Counted from the first letter of the stretch, positions 37,127 through 47,435 are shown. The stretch: 64,000 nt of DNA from Shimia marina (GCF_001458175.1 NZ_CYPW01000001.1:142417-206416); one strand, 5' to 3'. A program made the numbers and translations. The notes: a model not told the origin generated them from the sequence alone.

Positions 37127-39097
37127 TCAATCCCCCGCCGCGCGGCCTTTGAGGGCGATGATGCCCCGTGGCCGGAATTGGATGAAAATGATGATGAAGA
37201 TGATCATGTAGGTCTGGGCGGCCAAGGTGTTGGAGGGGTTCATCCACTCAATGCCTTTTTGCAGGAAGCCAATCATGGCGGCCCCCGCCAAGGTGCCCCA
37301 GATGTTGCCAACACCGCCGACAACCACTGTCATGAAGCTCTGCACGATGTAGTCGCTGCCCAGCTCAGAAGTGACTTTGGCAAAGAGACCAATGGCGACA
37401 CCCGCGATGCCCGCGATGCCGGAGCCAAGGCCGAAGGTCAGCATGTTCACGCGATCGGGGTTGATGCCCATGGAGGCGGCCATGCGCGGGTTTTGCGTGA
37501 CTGCGCGGGTTTCAAGGCCAAGGCGCGTGCGCTTCATGATGTAGAGAAAAACCGCGAGGAAGATCAGCGCAAGGATGAAGATCGCAATGCGGATGTAGCT
37601 GATGGAGACCACATCGTTCATCACCCATGCGCCATCGAGCCACCCCGGCGCGGTGAGCGGGCGCGCCTGCGTGCCGAAGATGTTCTTGGCAAGCTGTTGC
37701 AGCGCGATGGAGATGCCGAAGGTGGCCAACAGGGTTTCCAGCGGACGGGCCTGCAGCCAGCGGATCACCAGACGCTCCATCGCCACACCGGCGGCAAAGG
37801 TCACGGCAAAGGCGGTGGGGATGGCGACGATGATGGAGAGCGTGTGATCGGGGATGATCTGCTGCACCACATAGCCGGTGTAAGCCCCCATCATGATGAA
37901 CTCGCCATGGGCCATGTTGATGACCCCCATCACGCCAAAGGTGATGGCAAGGCCAATGGCGGCAAGGAAGTAGATCGAGGCCAGCGAGAGCGCATCCAGC
38001 GTGAGGTCCAGCGTCTGGTTGAGCCCCACTTTCAGCTCAATATCTTTCAGCGCCTGCGCGGCGGCATCGGTCACCGCTTCGGACGGCTCCAGATAGGCAT
38101 CAAAGAAGGTGTGCGCCGCCAGCGCGGCGTCAATCGCTGTGTCGGTCACGAAGGCGGGCACAGCACCTGCCTCTGCGAGCGCAGTATAGGCTGTCAGGCG
38201 GTTGCCCTCTGTGTTGAGCTTCGCCACAGGCACACCGCCCACACGCGCGCCTTCAATATGGGCGGCAAGCTCGCTGCGGATGTCAGCTTGGCTGATCCGC
38301 ACAGGGGCGAGGTCTTTGGCCACCAACATGTCATAGGCACTCAGCCGGTCAAAATCCCCCTGCCCCGGTGTCAGGATGGCTGCAATATTTGCCCCCTCTG
38401 GGACACTCCCCGCGACCACATCCCGCTTGGTTGTGAGCAGCGGGTTGAGCGTTGCGCGCACATCCACGCCCAGATCGCCAGCCATATCGGCAATGGCGGC
38501 AAGGCGCGCGGCCTCATCGCTGTCATAGCCAATGGTCAAGAGCCGTTCGAGCCGCTGTTTCTGCGCCTTCAGCGCCGGGTCGCTCTCCGCCTCAATCGAG
38601 GCGCGCAGAGGGGCAAGCAGGCTGGCCTCCGGGTCGCGCTCAATTGACAGAAGCGCAGCGCGGCGGGCTTCAATGTTGGGATCACTCAACTGAAACTGCA
38701 CCAACGCCGTGCCGATCAGCGCGCGGATGCCGCTGTTGGGTTTGAGCTGTTTAAGCTCTGATTTGGCAAATTCCCCCACGCTTTCGCCGCTGTCAAAATC
38801 GGTCAGCGCGTAGGTTTTGCTGTCAATTTTCTCACCAATGAAAAACAGCCCGTCAGATTTGCGCTGCCACATATTCTTGGCGGCCCAGACCTCCAAAACA
38901 GTTTGCGCCTGCGGCAATCCAGAGGCGGCCACCGCATCAATGGCCGGACCAATGGTCTTGCGCGAGCTTTTCACGATCAGCGCCTGATGGTCTTGCAGGA
39001 TCGGCTGAATGGCGGCGGCGGTCTGCGCCTGCCCCAGGCCGGGCGAAATCAGGCAGGCGGCCAAGAAGGCAAGGCCCGCCAAAAAGAGCTGTCTCAT
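37127..39097 (-). CDS. urtB: Urea ABC transporter permease UrtB, with long periplasmic N-terminus
   Basis: The ATG at 39097 opens a signal peptide (MRQLFLAGLAFLAACLISPG) and is the best start; its ribosome-binding site is weak. Total length is 656 residues. The first 320 residues after the signal are soluble and predicted to be periplasmic, as is usual for UrtB, and the rest is a LivH-type permease (VMGVINMAHGEFIMMGAYTG). It is separated from urtA by 63 bases. Together with UrtC it forms the pore. Confidence 0.92.
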   Translation of the reverse strand: MRQLFLAGLAFLAACLISPGLGQAQTAAAIQPILQDHQALIVKSSRKTIGPAIDAVAASGLPQAQTVLEVWAAKNMWQRKSDGLFFIGEKIDSKTYALTDFDSGESVGEFAKSELKQLKPNSGIRALIGTALVQFQLSDPNIEARRAALLSIERDPEASLLAPLRASIEAESDPALKAQKQRLERLLTIGYDSDEAARLAAIADMAGDLGVDVRATLNPLLTTKRDVVAGSVPEGANIAAILTPGQGDFDRLSAYDMLVAKDLAPVRISQADIRSELAAHIEGARVGGVPVAKLNTEGNRLTAYTALAEAGAVPAFVTDTAIDAALAAHTFFDAYLEPSEAVTDAAAQALKDIELKVGLNQTLDLTLDALSLASIYFLAAIGLAITFGVMGVINMAHGEFIMMGAYTGYVVQQIIPDHTLSIIVAIPTAFAVTFAAGVAMERLVIRWLQARPLETLLATFGISIALQQLAKNIFGTQARPLTAPGWLDGAWVMNDVVSISYIRIAIFILALIFLAVFLYIMKRTRLGLETRAVTQNPRMAASMGINPDRVNMLTFGLGSGIAGIAGVAIGLFAKVTSELGSDYIVQSFMTVVVGGVGNIWGTLAGAAMIGFLQKGIEWMNPSNTLAAQTYMIIFIIIFIQFRPRGIIALKGRAAGD

Positions 39098-39160
39098 GTG
39101 AGGAAGTCCGCGAATTGAAGGTTGGGGCCGCATCACGCGCGGCCCCAGAAGGATCAAACC

Positions 39161-40441
39161 TTAGTAGTTCGACAGGGTCTGAACGCAGGTCTTGGTCTCA
39201 GTGTTGTACATGCCGCAGTCCAGATCTTTCCAATCAGACACCAGCACGGCAGATTCTGGCAGGTAGTCCGTCCATGCGTCACCCGGCACCTCAGCGGTCT
39301 GAGAAATGATGTCAAACTGGCCATCTTCCTGAATTTCGCCAATCAGAACCGGCTTCGCCAGATGGTGGTTTGGCAGCATCACGGCGGTGCCGCCGGTCAG
39401 GTTCGGGTATTCCTGCCCGTACATCTCTGCGCGCACGGCATCCACTTCGGTGGAGCCGGCCTCGGTGGCGGCGTTCACCCACATGTTAAAGCCGATATAA
39501 TGGGCTTCCATCGGGTCGTTGGTGACACGCTCTTCGCCCATGGTAGCTTTCCATGTTTCCACAAACTCCGCGTTCACATCTGCATCGGCGGACTGGAAGT
39601 AGTTCCACGCCGCGAGGTGGCCCACGAGGTTGGAGGTGTCCAGACCAGCCAGCTCTTCTTCACCCACGGAGAAGGCCACAACCGGAATGTCATCCGCAGA
39701 GATGCCAGCCGCCGCCAGCTCTTTGTAAAAACCAATGTTGGCGTCGCCGTTGATGGTGGAGATCACGCCAACCTTCTTGCCGTCCGCGCCCAGCGCCACA
39801 ACATCGGCCACGATCTTGGACCAGTCAGAGTGGCCAAACGGGGTGTAGTTTACAAAGATATCCTCATCGGCAATGCCTTTGCCCTTCAGATAGCTTTCCA
39901 GAATGTTGTTGGTGGTACGCGGGTACACATAGTCAGTGCCCAGAAGCGCGAATTTCTCAACACCCAGTTCATCCAGGAAATAGTCGGTGGCCGGGATCGC
40001 CTGCTGGTTTGGCGCAGCACCGGTGTAGAACACGTTTTTAGAGCTTTCTTCGCCCTCATACTGCACCGGATAGAACAGCAGGCCATTAAGCTCTTCAATC
40101 ACCGGCAGCACGGATTTGCGGGACACGGATGTCCAGTTGCCAAAGATCACGTCCACCTCATGCACGGTCAGCAGCTCGCGCGCTTTTTCCGCAAACAGCG
40201 GCCAGTCAGAGGCAGGGTCTACAACCACCGCTTCGAGCTGTTTGCCCAGCAGGCCGCCCTTGGCATTCTGCTGATCAATCAGCATCAGCATGGTGTCTTT
40301 CAGCGTGGTTTCAGAGATCGCCATCGTACCGGACAGGGAGTGCAGCACACCCACTTTGATGGTGTCGTCCTCGGCCATAGCAGCGCCTGCGAGTGAGGCA
40401 AAAACCAGAGATCCGGCGAGCGTGGATTTCAGAAAGGTCAT
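39161..40441 (-). CDS. urtA: Urea ABC transporter substrate-binding protein UrtA
   Basis: The start at 40441 has a CAGGAGA ribosome-binding site and gives 426 residues with a signal peptide (cleaved near AMAEDD). The mature start (IKVGVLHSLSGTMAISE) and the segments FGNWTSVSRKSVLPV and YPVQYEGEESSKNVFYTGA are characteristic of UrtA. The protein binds urea in the periplasm. It is the first gene of the operon and is usually the most expressed. Regulation by nitrogen status is expected. Confidence 0.94.
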   Translation of the reverse strand: MTFLKSTLAGSLVFASLAGAAMAEDDTIKVGVLHSLSGTMAISETTLKDTMLMLIDQQNAKGGLLGKQLEAVVVDPASDWPLFAEKARELLTVHEVDVIFGNWTSVSRKSVLPVIEELNGLLFYPVQYEGEESSKNVFYTGAAPNQQAIPATDYFLDELGVEKFALLGTDYVYPRTTNNILESYLKGKGIADEDIFVNYTPFGHSDWSKIVADVVALGADGKKVGVISTINGDANIGFYKELAAAGISADDIPVVAFSVGEEELAGLDTSNLVGHLAAWNYFQSADADVNAEFVETWKATMGEERVTNDPMEAHYIGFNMWVNAATEAGSTEVDAVRAEMYGQEYPNLTGGTAVMLPNHHLAKPVLIGEIQEDGQFDIISQTAEVPGDAWTDYLPESAVLVSDWKDLDCGMYNTETKTCVQTLSNY

Positions 40442-40522
40442 TCTTTTCTCCTGGCGGGGCGGCCACAGAAGAGCTTGCGCCCAAGGGCGTGCATCCGTTA
40501 CCTGATCCCCGCAACTTCGTGT

Positions 40523-40538
40523 TGCAAACCGTGTGGCG
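40523..40538 (-). promoter_or_regulatory. Possible sigma-54 promoter of urtA
   Basis: On the minus strand CGCCAC (40538-40533), five bases, then TTGCA (40527-40523) match the -24/-12 spacing of sigma-54 promoters, with one core G missing at -24. Transcription would begin about 70 bases before urtA. The remaining leader to 40884 (about 340 bases) holds no recognisable gene. Confidence 0.35.
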
Positions 40539-40884
40539 GCCTCTTCGAGGTCCAATTCGTGGGCCGTCACACACCCCCCGTTTCCCAGCTCTGCGTTTCC
40601 CAGATGTCCTGTTCTGCGGTTGGCGCCCTTACCCTTTGACAGGGGCCGCATCATGGCAATTTTCCGCACCGCAGCGCTGTCGGAAATCCGCGCAATCGCA
40701 CAAAAAATCAACACAACTGGCCGTTGGTGTTTGTTTTTTGGGCGAAATCCTTGGATCAGACAGGCAAACTCTGCATCAATTTGGGGCAGACGGTCACGCC
40801 GAGAGTCATTTCTTCATCACCTGATCGGCAACGCACAACACACGCCTAAGAAGAAACACATTCTTAATACGCACTTCCATTCAC

Positions 40885-40920
40885 AGAAAAACGCCCGCGG
40901 CGCAAACCGGCGGGCGTTTG
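40885..40920 (-). terminator. Terminator after ychF
   Basis: AAACGCCCG and CGGGCGTTT form a 9-bp stem followed on the minus strand by a T run. Confidence 0.85.
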
Positions 40921-40944
40921 AAAATTTTGATCTAAGAGGCGGAT

Positions 40945-42042
40945 TTAGGTGTTGAACAGGAAGTGCATGACATCGCCATCCTTCACTTCATATCCCTTGC
41001 CTTCTGCACGCATCTTGCCAGCCTCTTTGGCGCCACTCTCACCATCGCAGGCGATATAGTCGTCATAGGCAATGGTTTCCGCGCGGATGAACCCTTTTTC
41101 AAAGTCGCCGTGGATCACACCAGCCGCCTGCGGCGCCATGGTGCCCTTGCGGATGGTCCAGGCACGCGCCTCCTTGGGGCCCACCGTGAAATAGGTTTCC
41201 AGCTGCAACAGCTCATAGCCCGCGCGGATCAAACGATCGAGACCGGCCTCTTCAAGCCCCATCTCACTGAGGAACATCTCTGCTTCTTCGTCTTCCAACT
41301 GGCTGATCTCTTCTTCGATCTGCGCAGAAATGATCACATGGCTATTGCCCTGTTTGGCGGCCATCTCAGCCACAGCCGCAGAATGCGCGTTGCCATCAGC
41401 CGCTTCGCTCTCGCCCACGTTACAGACGTAAAGGATCGGCTTGGTGGTCAAGAGCTGCAACATCTTCCAGGCTTTGGCGTCTTCTTCATCCACCTCAACC
41501 AAACGCGCAGGTTTGCTGTCTTCCAGCATGGCCAGCGCGTCTTTCAAAAGGCGCTCTTGTTGAACCGCTTCTTTGTCGCCACCACGCACTTTGCGCACCA
41601 GCCCCTGAAGACGTTTTTCGATGCTTTCAATATCCGCCAGCATCAGCTCGGTTTCAATGGTCTCTGCATCCGCAACCGGATCAACGCGACCATCCACATG
41701 GGTCACATCGCCATCTTCAAAACAGCGCAGCACATGGGCAATGGCATCGGTTTCGCGGATATTGGCCAGAAATTGGTTGCCCAGACCTTCGCCCTTGGAG
41801 GCGCCTTTCACCAGACCGGCAATATCCACAAAGGTCATGCGGGTCGGGATCACCTGTTTGGACTGCGCAATCGCGGCCAGCTTGTCCAGGCGCGCATCAG
41901 GCACACCCACCTCGCCCACATTTGGCTCAATGGTGCAGAATGGAAAATTGGCCGCCTGCGCCGCAGCGGTTTTGGTCAGTGCATTAAAAAGCGTGGATTT
42001 GCCGACGTTCGGCAATCCGACGATGCCCATTTTGAAACCCAT
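40945..42042 (-). CDS. ychF: Redox-regulated ATPase YchF (Obg-related GTPase family)
   Basis: The start is the ATG at 42042, directly behind an AGGAGG ribosome-binding site, giving 365 residues. G1 is [10 protein letters not shown]3 is [14 protein letters not shown] and G4 is the YchF variant NVGE instead of NKxD, consistent with ATP preference. The C-terminus is a TGS domain. It is a conserved ribosome-associated nucleotide hydrolase. It stands alone, convergent with no operon partner. Confidence 0.95.
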   Translation of the reverse strand: MGFKMGIVGLPNVGKSTLFNALTKTAAAQAANFPFCTIEPNVGEVGVPDARLDKLAAIAQSKQVIPTRMTFVDIAGLVKGASKGEGLGNQFLANIRETDAIAHVLRCFEDGDVTHVDGRVDPVADAETIETELMLADIESIEKRLQGLVRKVRGGDKEAVQQERLLKDALAMLEDSKPARLVEVDEEDAKAWKMLQLLTTKPILYVCNVGESEAADGNAHSAAVAEMAAKQGNSHVIISAQIEEEISQLEDEEAEMFLSEMGLEEAGLDRLIRAGYELLQLETYFTVGPKEARAWTIRKGTMAPQAAGVIHGDFEKGFIRAETIAYDDYIACDGESGAKEAGKMRAEGKGYEVKDGDVMHFLFNT

Positions 42043-42270
42043 ATCCGGCCTCCTGTCACATGTTTGTGCTGCTCTTATGCAGAGTTTGGGCGCGGCGCAA
42101 GTCGCCTGTGCCCTGTTGCACAGTGCTTTGCGCCAGATCGCATAAGGGCAACACCGGCTCCGCATCACGAATTGTGGCAGATGTTCACGGAATCTTGTGC
42201 CCCATTGAAAAGCGCCCCTTGGGCACGCAACTATGGCTTTCAATACCCAACCAAGAAAGATCAAGACGCC

Positions 42271-42756
42271 ATGAAAAACTTCTGCATGGTTTGTGCGACG
42301 CTTCTTTTCACTTCACAGGCCTCCGCTCAGGAGGTTGTCGTTGGGCTCGGCTTCTCGGATTTTTCTGATGGGTCGGCACTGGATGCGGCCACATTGCAAC
42401 TGGAATACACAGCGACCCCTTTCAAAAGTACCGAGCGGTGGGACCACCATTTTGGCGGAATCCTGACGGTGGATAATGAAAGTGATGTTTTTGTCGGCTT
42501 TGGCGTCCTGAGCCGCTACAGCTTGCAAAACGACTGGTTTCTGGAAGGCAGCTTCCGCCCCGGCCTGTTCTTTGAAGGCGTCTCCCTCAACGATCTGGGA
42601 CAAACACTGGAGTTCCGCAGCGCCCTTGCCGTGGGCCGTTATGTCGGAGAGAGTTCTGCCGTCTCGCTGGAACTCAGCCACAAATCCAATGGCGGGCTGA
42701 GTTCCACCAATCCCGGCGTCAACAAGCTGAGCCTGCGCTATCATCACAGCTTCTGA
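42271..42756 (+). CDS. Second PagL-like acyloxyacyl hydrolase family protein
   Basis: The 161-residue protein has a signal peptide ending near AQE and eight or so beta strands, and ends SLRYHHSF like an outer-membrane barrel. The motif SHKSNGG holds the His and Ser of the lipid A deacylase pair. The downstream NPGVNKLSLRY corresponds to NPGLDALSLRW of the other copy (26793-27278). At the third-triad position (Glu in Pseudomonas PagL) this copy seems to have Asn, so activity is less certain. Identity of the two is clear in the last 40 residues. Confidence 0.7.
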   Translation: MKNFCMVCATLLFTSQASAQEVVVGLGFSDFSDGSALDAATLQLEYTATPFKSTERWDHHFGGILTVDNESDVFVGFGVLSRYSLQNDWFLEGSFRPGLFFEGVSLNDLGQTLEFRSALAVGRYVGESSAVSLELSHKSNGGLSSTNPGVNKLSLRYHHSF

Positions 42757-42797
42757 CGCACGGTGCGTATCCTGCCGCCCAGCAAGGATTGATTTCC

Positions 42798-42839
42798 CCC
42801 TCAGTTTTGGGCACATCTGCTGTCACCTAAAACTGAGGG
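42798..42839 (+). promoter_or_regulatory. Hairpin that masks the trpA ribosome-binding site
   Basis: CCCTCAGTTTT (42798-42808) pairs perfectly with AAAACTGAGGG (42829-42839). A G-U pair and two G-C pairs extend it to 14 pairs around a loop of about 14 bases. The 3' arm contains GAGGG, the trpA ribosome-binding site. Confidence 0.7.
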
Positions 42840-42845
42840 ATCCGC

Positions 42846-43637
42846 ATGACTCGTATCGACGCCAAATTCGCCGAACTGACTGCCGCAGGCAAAAAGGCCT
42901 TCGTGTCTTATGTGATGGCCGGGGATCCCGACTATGAAACCTCGCTGGAAATCGTCAAAGGCCTGCCAGCAGCAGGTGTAGACATCATCGAGCTGGGCCT
43001 GCCGTTCACCGATCCGATGGCCGATGGCCCCACCATCCAACTGGCGGGCCAGCGCGCGCTTGATGGCGGCATGACCCTGCAGAGAACCCTCGATCTGGCG
43101 ACAGAATTCCGCAAGACGGATGACACAACCCCGATTGTCTTGATGGGCTATTACAACCCGATCTACTCGCGCGGGGTGGATAATTTCCTCGCGGATGCCA
43201 AATCCGCTGGCATCGACGGCCTGATCGTGGTCGACCTGCCCCCGGAAGAAGACAGTGAACTTTGCATCCCGGCACAGGCCGCTGGCATGAACTTCATCCG
43301 TCTGGCCACGCCCACCACCGACGACAAACGCCTGCCCAAAGTGCTGCAAAACACCTCCGGCTTTGTCTACTATGTCTCCATCACTGGCATCACCGGTGCG
43401 GCCGAAGCCGAAGCCACCGATGTTGGCCCCGAAGTGGCGCGCATCAAGGCCAGCACAGATCTGCCGGTGATCGTGGGCTTTGGCATCAACACCCCGGAAA
43501 AGGCACAAAACATCGCCTCTGTGGCCGATGGGGCCGTGGTTGGGTCAGCCATCGTGGGTCAGATTGGCGCGGGCAAATCCGTGGATGAGGTCCTCAGCTT
43601 TGTGAAGTCTCTGGCCGATGGGGCCCACCGCGTCTGA
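42846..43637 (+). CDS. trpA: Tryptophan synthase alpha chain
   Basis: The 263-residue protein is a complete TrpA: the start [10 protein letters not shown], the catalytic segment [15 protein letters not shown] (Glu and Asp of the active site) and [11 protein letters not shown] at the phosphate loop. It cleaves indole-3-glycerol phosphate for the beta subunit. No trpB or other trp gene is nearby, so it is a stand-alone gene here. The leader hairpin could tune its translation. Confidence 0.96.
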   Translation: MTRIDAKFAELTAAGKKAFVSYVMAGDPDYETSLEIVKGLPAAGVDIIELGLPFTDPMADGPTIQLAGQRALDGGMTLQRTLDLATEFRKTDDTTPIVLMGYYNPIYSRGVDNFLADAKSAGIDGLIVVDLPPEEDSELCIPAQAAGMNFIRLATPTTDDKRLPKVLQNTSGFVYYVSITGITGAAEAEATDVGPEVARIKASTDLPVIVGFGINTPEKAQNIASVADGAVVGSAIVGQIGAGKSVDEVLSFVKSLADGAHRV

Positions 43638-43763
43638 TATCTTGGCCTGACCTTTTGTCGCAACGTGAGCGCTGGCGGGGGCTCTGCCCATTGCTATAAA
43701 CTCACTTCGCAAGTCGGCAGACCGTGAGTGTGCCCTGTGTGAACGCGATCCAAAGGGCCCGAT

Positions 43764-45377
43764 ATGACCTCAGACAGCCACGACCACGCCACAGACGAGA
43801 AACCAACGGTGCGCAACCCCAGCCGGCGAAAACGGCGCGGGCGCAGCGCCCCTCCTGTCAGCCGCGCCTCTGCCGACGCCTTCTCTCTGGAACATGTGAT
43901 CGGCCCGCGCGCACATTTCGGCTTTCTGGACAGCGACCGCATGCAGGTGATGCAAAACCGGGTGCTGGATCTGCTGGCGGACTATGGCGTAATGGTCGTT
44001 CATCCGGCGGCACAGGCCGCGCTTCTGGCGGCAGGTGCCACCGAAGGCAGCAGCGCAGGCCGCATAAAAATGCCGCGCGCGCTGGTCTTGGAAGCGCTGC
44101 AGGCCACCCCAAAATCCTGCCAGTTGTTTGGCAAGTCTGAGGCCTATGACATGAGCCTGCCGCGCCGCGATGCCGGGTTCATCCTGCGCACCGGCACAGG
44201 CGCCCACGGGTATGTGGATCCACGCGATGCCAGCTATCGCAACATGGACCTAGCGGCGGTGCAGGAAATCGTCGCCGTGGCCAATACGCTTGATCAGGTC
44301 GGCTTCATTGCCCATCCCTTTGTGCATGGCGTGCCCGAAGTCACCGCCGACATTCACGCCTATGCCACGATGACGGCTCACACCCAAAAACACATGTGGA
44401 TGCAGCCCTATCAGAAGGAGAACATCGACTATCTCCTGAACATCGCCGCCATCGCTGCGGGTGGCGAAGACGCGCTGCGCCAGCGCCCCTCGACCTCCAC
44501 CATCACCTGTTCCTTCTCCCCTCTGGAATTCAAACACATGGACACAGAGGTGATCATCGCCTGTGGCAAATTTGGGGTGCCCGTGCATGCCTGTTCCCTG
44601 CCCAGCGCCGGGGGCACCGCGCCCCTGTCTCCTGCGGCACTCGCGCTGATGGCAGTTGCCGAAGTGGTGGGCATGGTCACCATGGCACATGTGCTGTCTC
44701 CGAACCTGCCGGTGATTGCCACGCCGCTGATGTTTGCGCTGGACATGCGCACCGGCAGCGCGCTGCAATCTTCTGTGGAGGCCATGCAAGCGGCCTCCCT
44801 CTCTATTCAACTTGTAAAACAAGGGTTTGGCCTGATGGCGCATACCTATGGATCCGGCTCGGACACGCCTGACAGCGATCATCAATCCATGGCGGAACGC
44901 GCCATGCTGATGCAGACCGTAGCCCTTTCTGGTGCCGACGTGCTGGGCGGCGTGGGACAGCTTGAATGTGCCACCGTGTTCTGCCCGGTGCAGGCGGTGC
45001 TGGACAATGAAATCGGCGCCATGACGCGGCGCTTCCTGAGGGTGCCAGATGTAAGTGACGCGGCCCTGAACTTTGACGAAATGCGGCAGGTGCCGGTTGG
45101 AGGCCATTTTCTAGACAGTGATCACACCGTTGCCAGCTGCCGAGATCAACTGACACCGGATGTGTTTCAGCGCATGGGGCGGGACGACTATGAGGCCTCA
45201 GGGCGCAAAGCGGCCTTTGACGTGGCGCGAGACAAAGCCCTCGCAGCCATTGCACAGGCGCCGCAGCAACCTCTCTTGTCAGAGGATCAGATGCAGGAAA
45301 TCACCAAGCTGCAAGAGGCCGCCGATGCCCATATTGTTGCGGCCTACTCCGGATCTGGCAAAGTAGACACGATCTGA
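43764..45377 (+). CDS. MttB-family corrinoid methyltransferase (non-pyrrolysine)
   Basis: The 537-residue protein has an Arg-rich N-terminus and the MttB TIM-barrel pattern (GVMVVHPAAQAALLAAG near residue 74, then FSPLEFKHMDTEVI and YGSGSDTPDSDHQSM). There is no in-frame UAG that would code for pyrrolysine, so it is a non-Pyl member, like the betaine methyltransferase MtgB. Such enzymes move a methyl group from a quaternary amine to a corrinoid protein. No corrinoid protein or activator gene is nearby. The substrate is unknown; a betaine-like amine is plausible. Confidence 0.8.
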   Translation: MTSDSHDHATDEKPTVRNPSRRKRRGRSAPPVSRASADAFSLEHVIGPRAHFGFLDSDRMQVMQNRVLDLLADYGVMVVHPAAQAALLAAGATEGSSAGRIKMPRALVLEALQATPKSCQLFGKSEAYDMSLPRRDAGFILRTGTGAHGYVDPRDASYRNMDLAAVQEIVAVANTLDQVGFIAHPFVHGVPEVTADIHAYATMTAHTQKHMWMQPYQKENIDYLLNIAAIAAGGEDALRQRPSTSTITCSFSPLEFKHMDTEVIIACGKFGVPVHACSLPSAGGTAPLSPAALALMAVAEVVGMVTMAHVLSPNLPVIATPLMFALDMRTGSALQSSVEAMQAASLSIQLVKQGFGLMAHTYGSGSDTPDSDHQSMAERAMLMQTVALSGADVLGGVGQLECATVFCPVQAVLDNEIGAMTRRFLRVPDVSDAALNFDEMRQVPVGGHFLDSDHTVASCRDQLTPDVFQRMGRDDYEASGRKAAFDVARDKALAAIAQAPQQPLLSEDQMQEITKLQEAADAHIVAAYSGSGKVDTI

Positions 45378-45480
45378 CCGCGAGACTGAGGGTCTCAACC
45401 TCCTCGCCCCAAGATAGCACCAACGCCCCCCGCCAACGGCACAGCGCATTTTTATGTCGTTCGGACTTGTTCCGCCGACG

Positions 45481-46890
45481 TCATGCAAATCGCGGCGTCG
45501 CCTGCAAAGCCCCCTGCATCGCCTCAACCAGACTGCCCCGGCTGATCGGTTTGGCCACATGGCCACTCATGCCGCCGTTCAGATAATCGGCCACCTGATG
45601 CACCATGGCATTCGCACTCACCGCGAGAATGGGGATGGGCTCCAGCATGTTCTGATGCTCCAGTCCGCGAATGATGCGCGTGGCCTCAAGCCCATCCATC
45701 CCCGGCATATTGATGTCCATCAGGATCATATCATAGCCGCCCCCCAACCAGGCCTGCACCGCTTCCTGCCCATCCGCCACAACGGTCAAGGACACCCCTG
45801 CGTTCTTCAGCATGTGTCGCAGCACAATCTGATTGGTGCGGTTGTCCTCTGCCGCCAGCACATTGAGCCCACGCAAGCTGGCGGCGTGTAGCTGCGTCCC
45901 TTCCGCCCCCTCAACAGCAGCCGCATCAACCACCAGTTCCACCGCCATATTGGCCTGAAACTCTGCGCCCTCCCCCAGGTCACTGCGCACCACAATTTCA
46001 CCCCCCATTGTTTCACAGATGTGGCGGGAGATCGCGAGGCCCAGCCCGGTGCCGCCATGGATGCGGCGCACACTGGCGTTGGCCTGATTGAACCGCTGAA
46101 ACAGGCGCGGCTGCTGCGCCTTGGCGATGCCCGGTCCGGTATCAGACACAGTGACCGACAATACTGCAGCCCCCTCTTTCTGAGGCGTGAAATCCACCAA
46201 TAGCCGCACGCCCCCCTTCTGGGTAAATTTGATGGCATTAGACAGAAGGTTCCCCGCCACCTGCATGACCCGGGTCGGGTCCGCCAGCACCGTAACATCC
46301 GCCTGCGGAGACAACACCGCCTCAAACGCCAGCCCCTTGACCTGTGCCCGAAACGCGTAGTGCTGCTGCATTTGCGCCACAAGATCACGCATCCGATAGG
46401 GCACCAGCTCAAATTCAAGCTTTCCCGCCTCAATCTTGGAGATATCGAGCACGTCATTGATGATGGAGAGCAACAGCCCTCCACTATCCTGCAAGAGCCG
46501 CACCAGCTTGTTCTGATCCGCACTCAACCCACTGTCCGCAAGCGCTTGCGCCATGCCCAAAATCCCGTTGAGCGGTGTGCGGATTTCATGACTCATGGAG
46601 GCGAGAAATACAGATTTTGCCTCATTGGCAGACTCGGCGGCAACCCGTGCCTGATCCAACTCGCGCGTACGTTCTTTCACCGCTTCTTCCAACGACCCCA
46701 GCAAGCCCTGCAAACGTTGATTGGCCTCATAAAGCTCCCGGCTCTTGGCCTCCAGCAGGGCCTCGGCCTGCTCCCGCGCCATGCGTTCGCGCTCATACCG
46801 CCGCCGCGACACCCCGTCAGATGGCGGGGCGTCAGGCTCCGTACTGTCAGGAGCGGCAGCGGCCACATTGCTGGGTTTACGCAAATACAT
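45481..46890 (-). CDS. Hybrid sensor histidine kinase with receiver domain
   Basis: The 469-residue protein has an N-terminal coiled coil (about residues 30-80), a HisKA domain with H101 ([12 protein letters not shown]), a HATPase domain ([29 protein letters not shown]) and a C-terminal receiver ([14 protein letters not shown]). It has no membrane segment and no own sensor domain. It begins where the upstream H-NOX gene ends (TGATG), so the H-NOX protein is its likely sensor. The partner response regulator is not in the window; phosphate would go via an HPt protein elsewhere. Confidence 0.87.
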   Translation of the reverse strand: MYLRKPSNVAAAAPDSTEPDAPPSDGVSRRRYERERMAREQAEALLEAKSRELYEANQRLQGLLGSLEEAVKERTRELDQARVAAESANEAKSVFLASMSHEIRTPLNGILGMAQALADSGLSADQNKLVRLLQDSGGLLLSIINDVLDISKIEAGKLEFELVPYRMRDLVAQMQQHYAFRAQVKGLAFEAVLSPQADVTVLADPTRVMQVAGNLLSNAIKFTQKGGVRLLVDFTPQKEGAAVLSVTVSDTGPGIAKAQQPRLFQRFNQANASVRRIHGGTGLGLAISRHICETMGGEIVVRSDLGEGAEFQANMAVELVVDAAAVEGAEGTQLHAASLRGLNVLAAEDNRTNQIVLRHMLKNAGVSLTVVADGQEAVQAWLGGGYDMILMDINMPGMDGLEATRIIRGLEHQNMLEPIPILAVSANAMVHQVADYLNGGMSGHVAKPISRGSLVEAMQGALQATPRFA

Positions 46891-47435
46891 CAGGCGGCTT
46901 TCTGTATCAGGAACTCCGCAGTGCAGCGCCCCTCCGCAGAGTGATCGGTCATCTGCAAGGTCGCCTGATGGTTAAAATGCGCCATACAGGCCTCAATCAG
47001 CCCCCGACAGAAGTGCTGCAACGGGCGCTCGCTGGAATACACCATCCGTAGACTGTCAGGCCCCTGCCTCTGCGTGGTAAACCGTGGTAGCTCCACCTCT
47101 GGATAGAGCTTGCGCACCTCCACATGCACCTCATCCTCAATGGATTCCAACATGGCAAACCCATCCGGTTTGCCTTCAAAAAAGATCGGGTAGCCCTGCA
47201 CAAATCGGGCAAACATCCAATGGCCAAACTGCACATGCAGGGCCTCCACTGGCGCATTCAGTTCGGCTCCAAACGCCTCCACAATGCGCAGCAGCTCCGA
47301 ACAGGGGTAATTGCCAACCGCGCTGAAGGCGCCATCGCTCTGCAACTCAATCTTATCGAGGATGTGATCCACAGCCGTCTCGCCCATGACGGATTCGGCC
47401 ATATGGATCAATTCGACGAACACAACGCCCTTCAT
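46890..47435 (-). CDS. H-NOX heme-NO-binding protein
   Basis: The ATG at 47435 has a GGAGG ribosome-binding site and gives 181 residues. The heme proximal His is H104 in DEVHVEV, which lines up with the same position in Thermoanaerobacter H-NOX. The YxSxR heme-propionate motif is Y133-SSE-R137. H-NOX proteins bind NO (or O2) on heme and inhibit or activate a kinase in the same operon. The protein overlaps the hybrid kinase gene by one base. The gas ligand is probably NO. Confidence 0.85.
   Translation of the reverse strand: MKGVVFVELIHMAESVMGETAVDHILDKIELQSDGAFSAVGNYPCSELLRIVEAFGAELNAPVEALHVQFGHWMFARFVQGYPIFFEGKPDGFAMLESIEDEVHVEVRKLYPEVELPRFTTQRQGPDSLRMVYSSERPLQHFCRGLIEACMAHFNHQATLQMTDHSAEGRCTAEFLIQKAA

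Noticed and set aside
36791..38647. Open frame of about 610 codons opposite urtC and urtB
   Set aside because: The composition (repetitive His, Asp and Gly) is typical of an antisense frame in GC-rich DNA.
40963..42756. Long frame that would fuse an antisense reading of ychF to the PagL-like protein
   Set aside because: The PagL-like protein has its own ATG at 42271 followed by a signal peptide; the upstream part is antisense to ychF.
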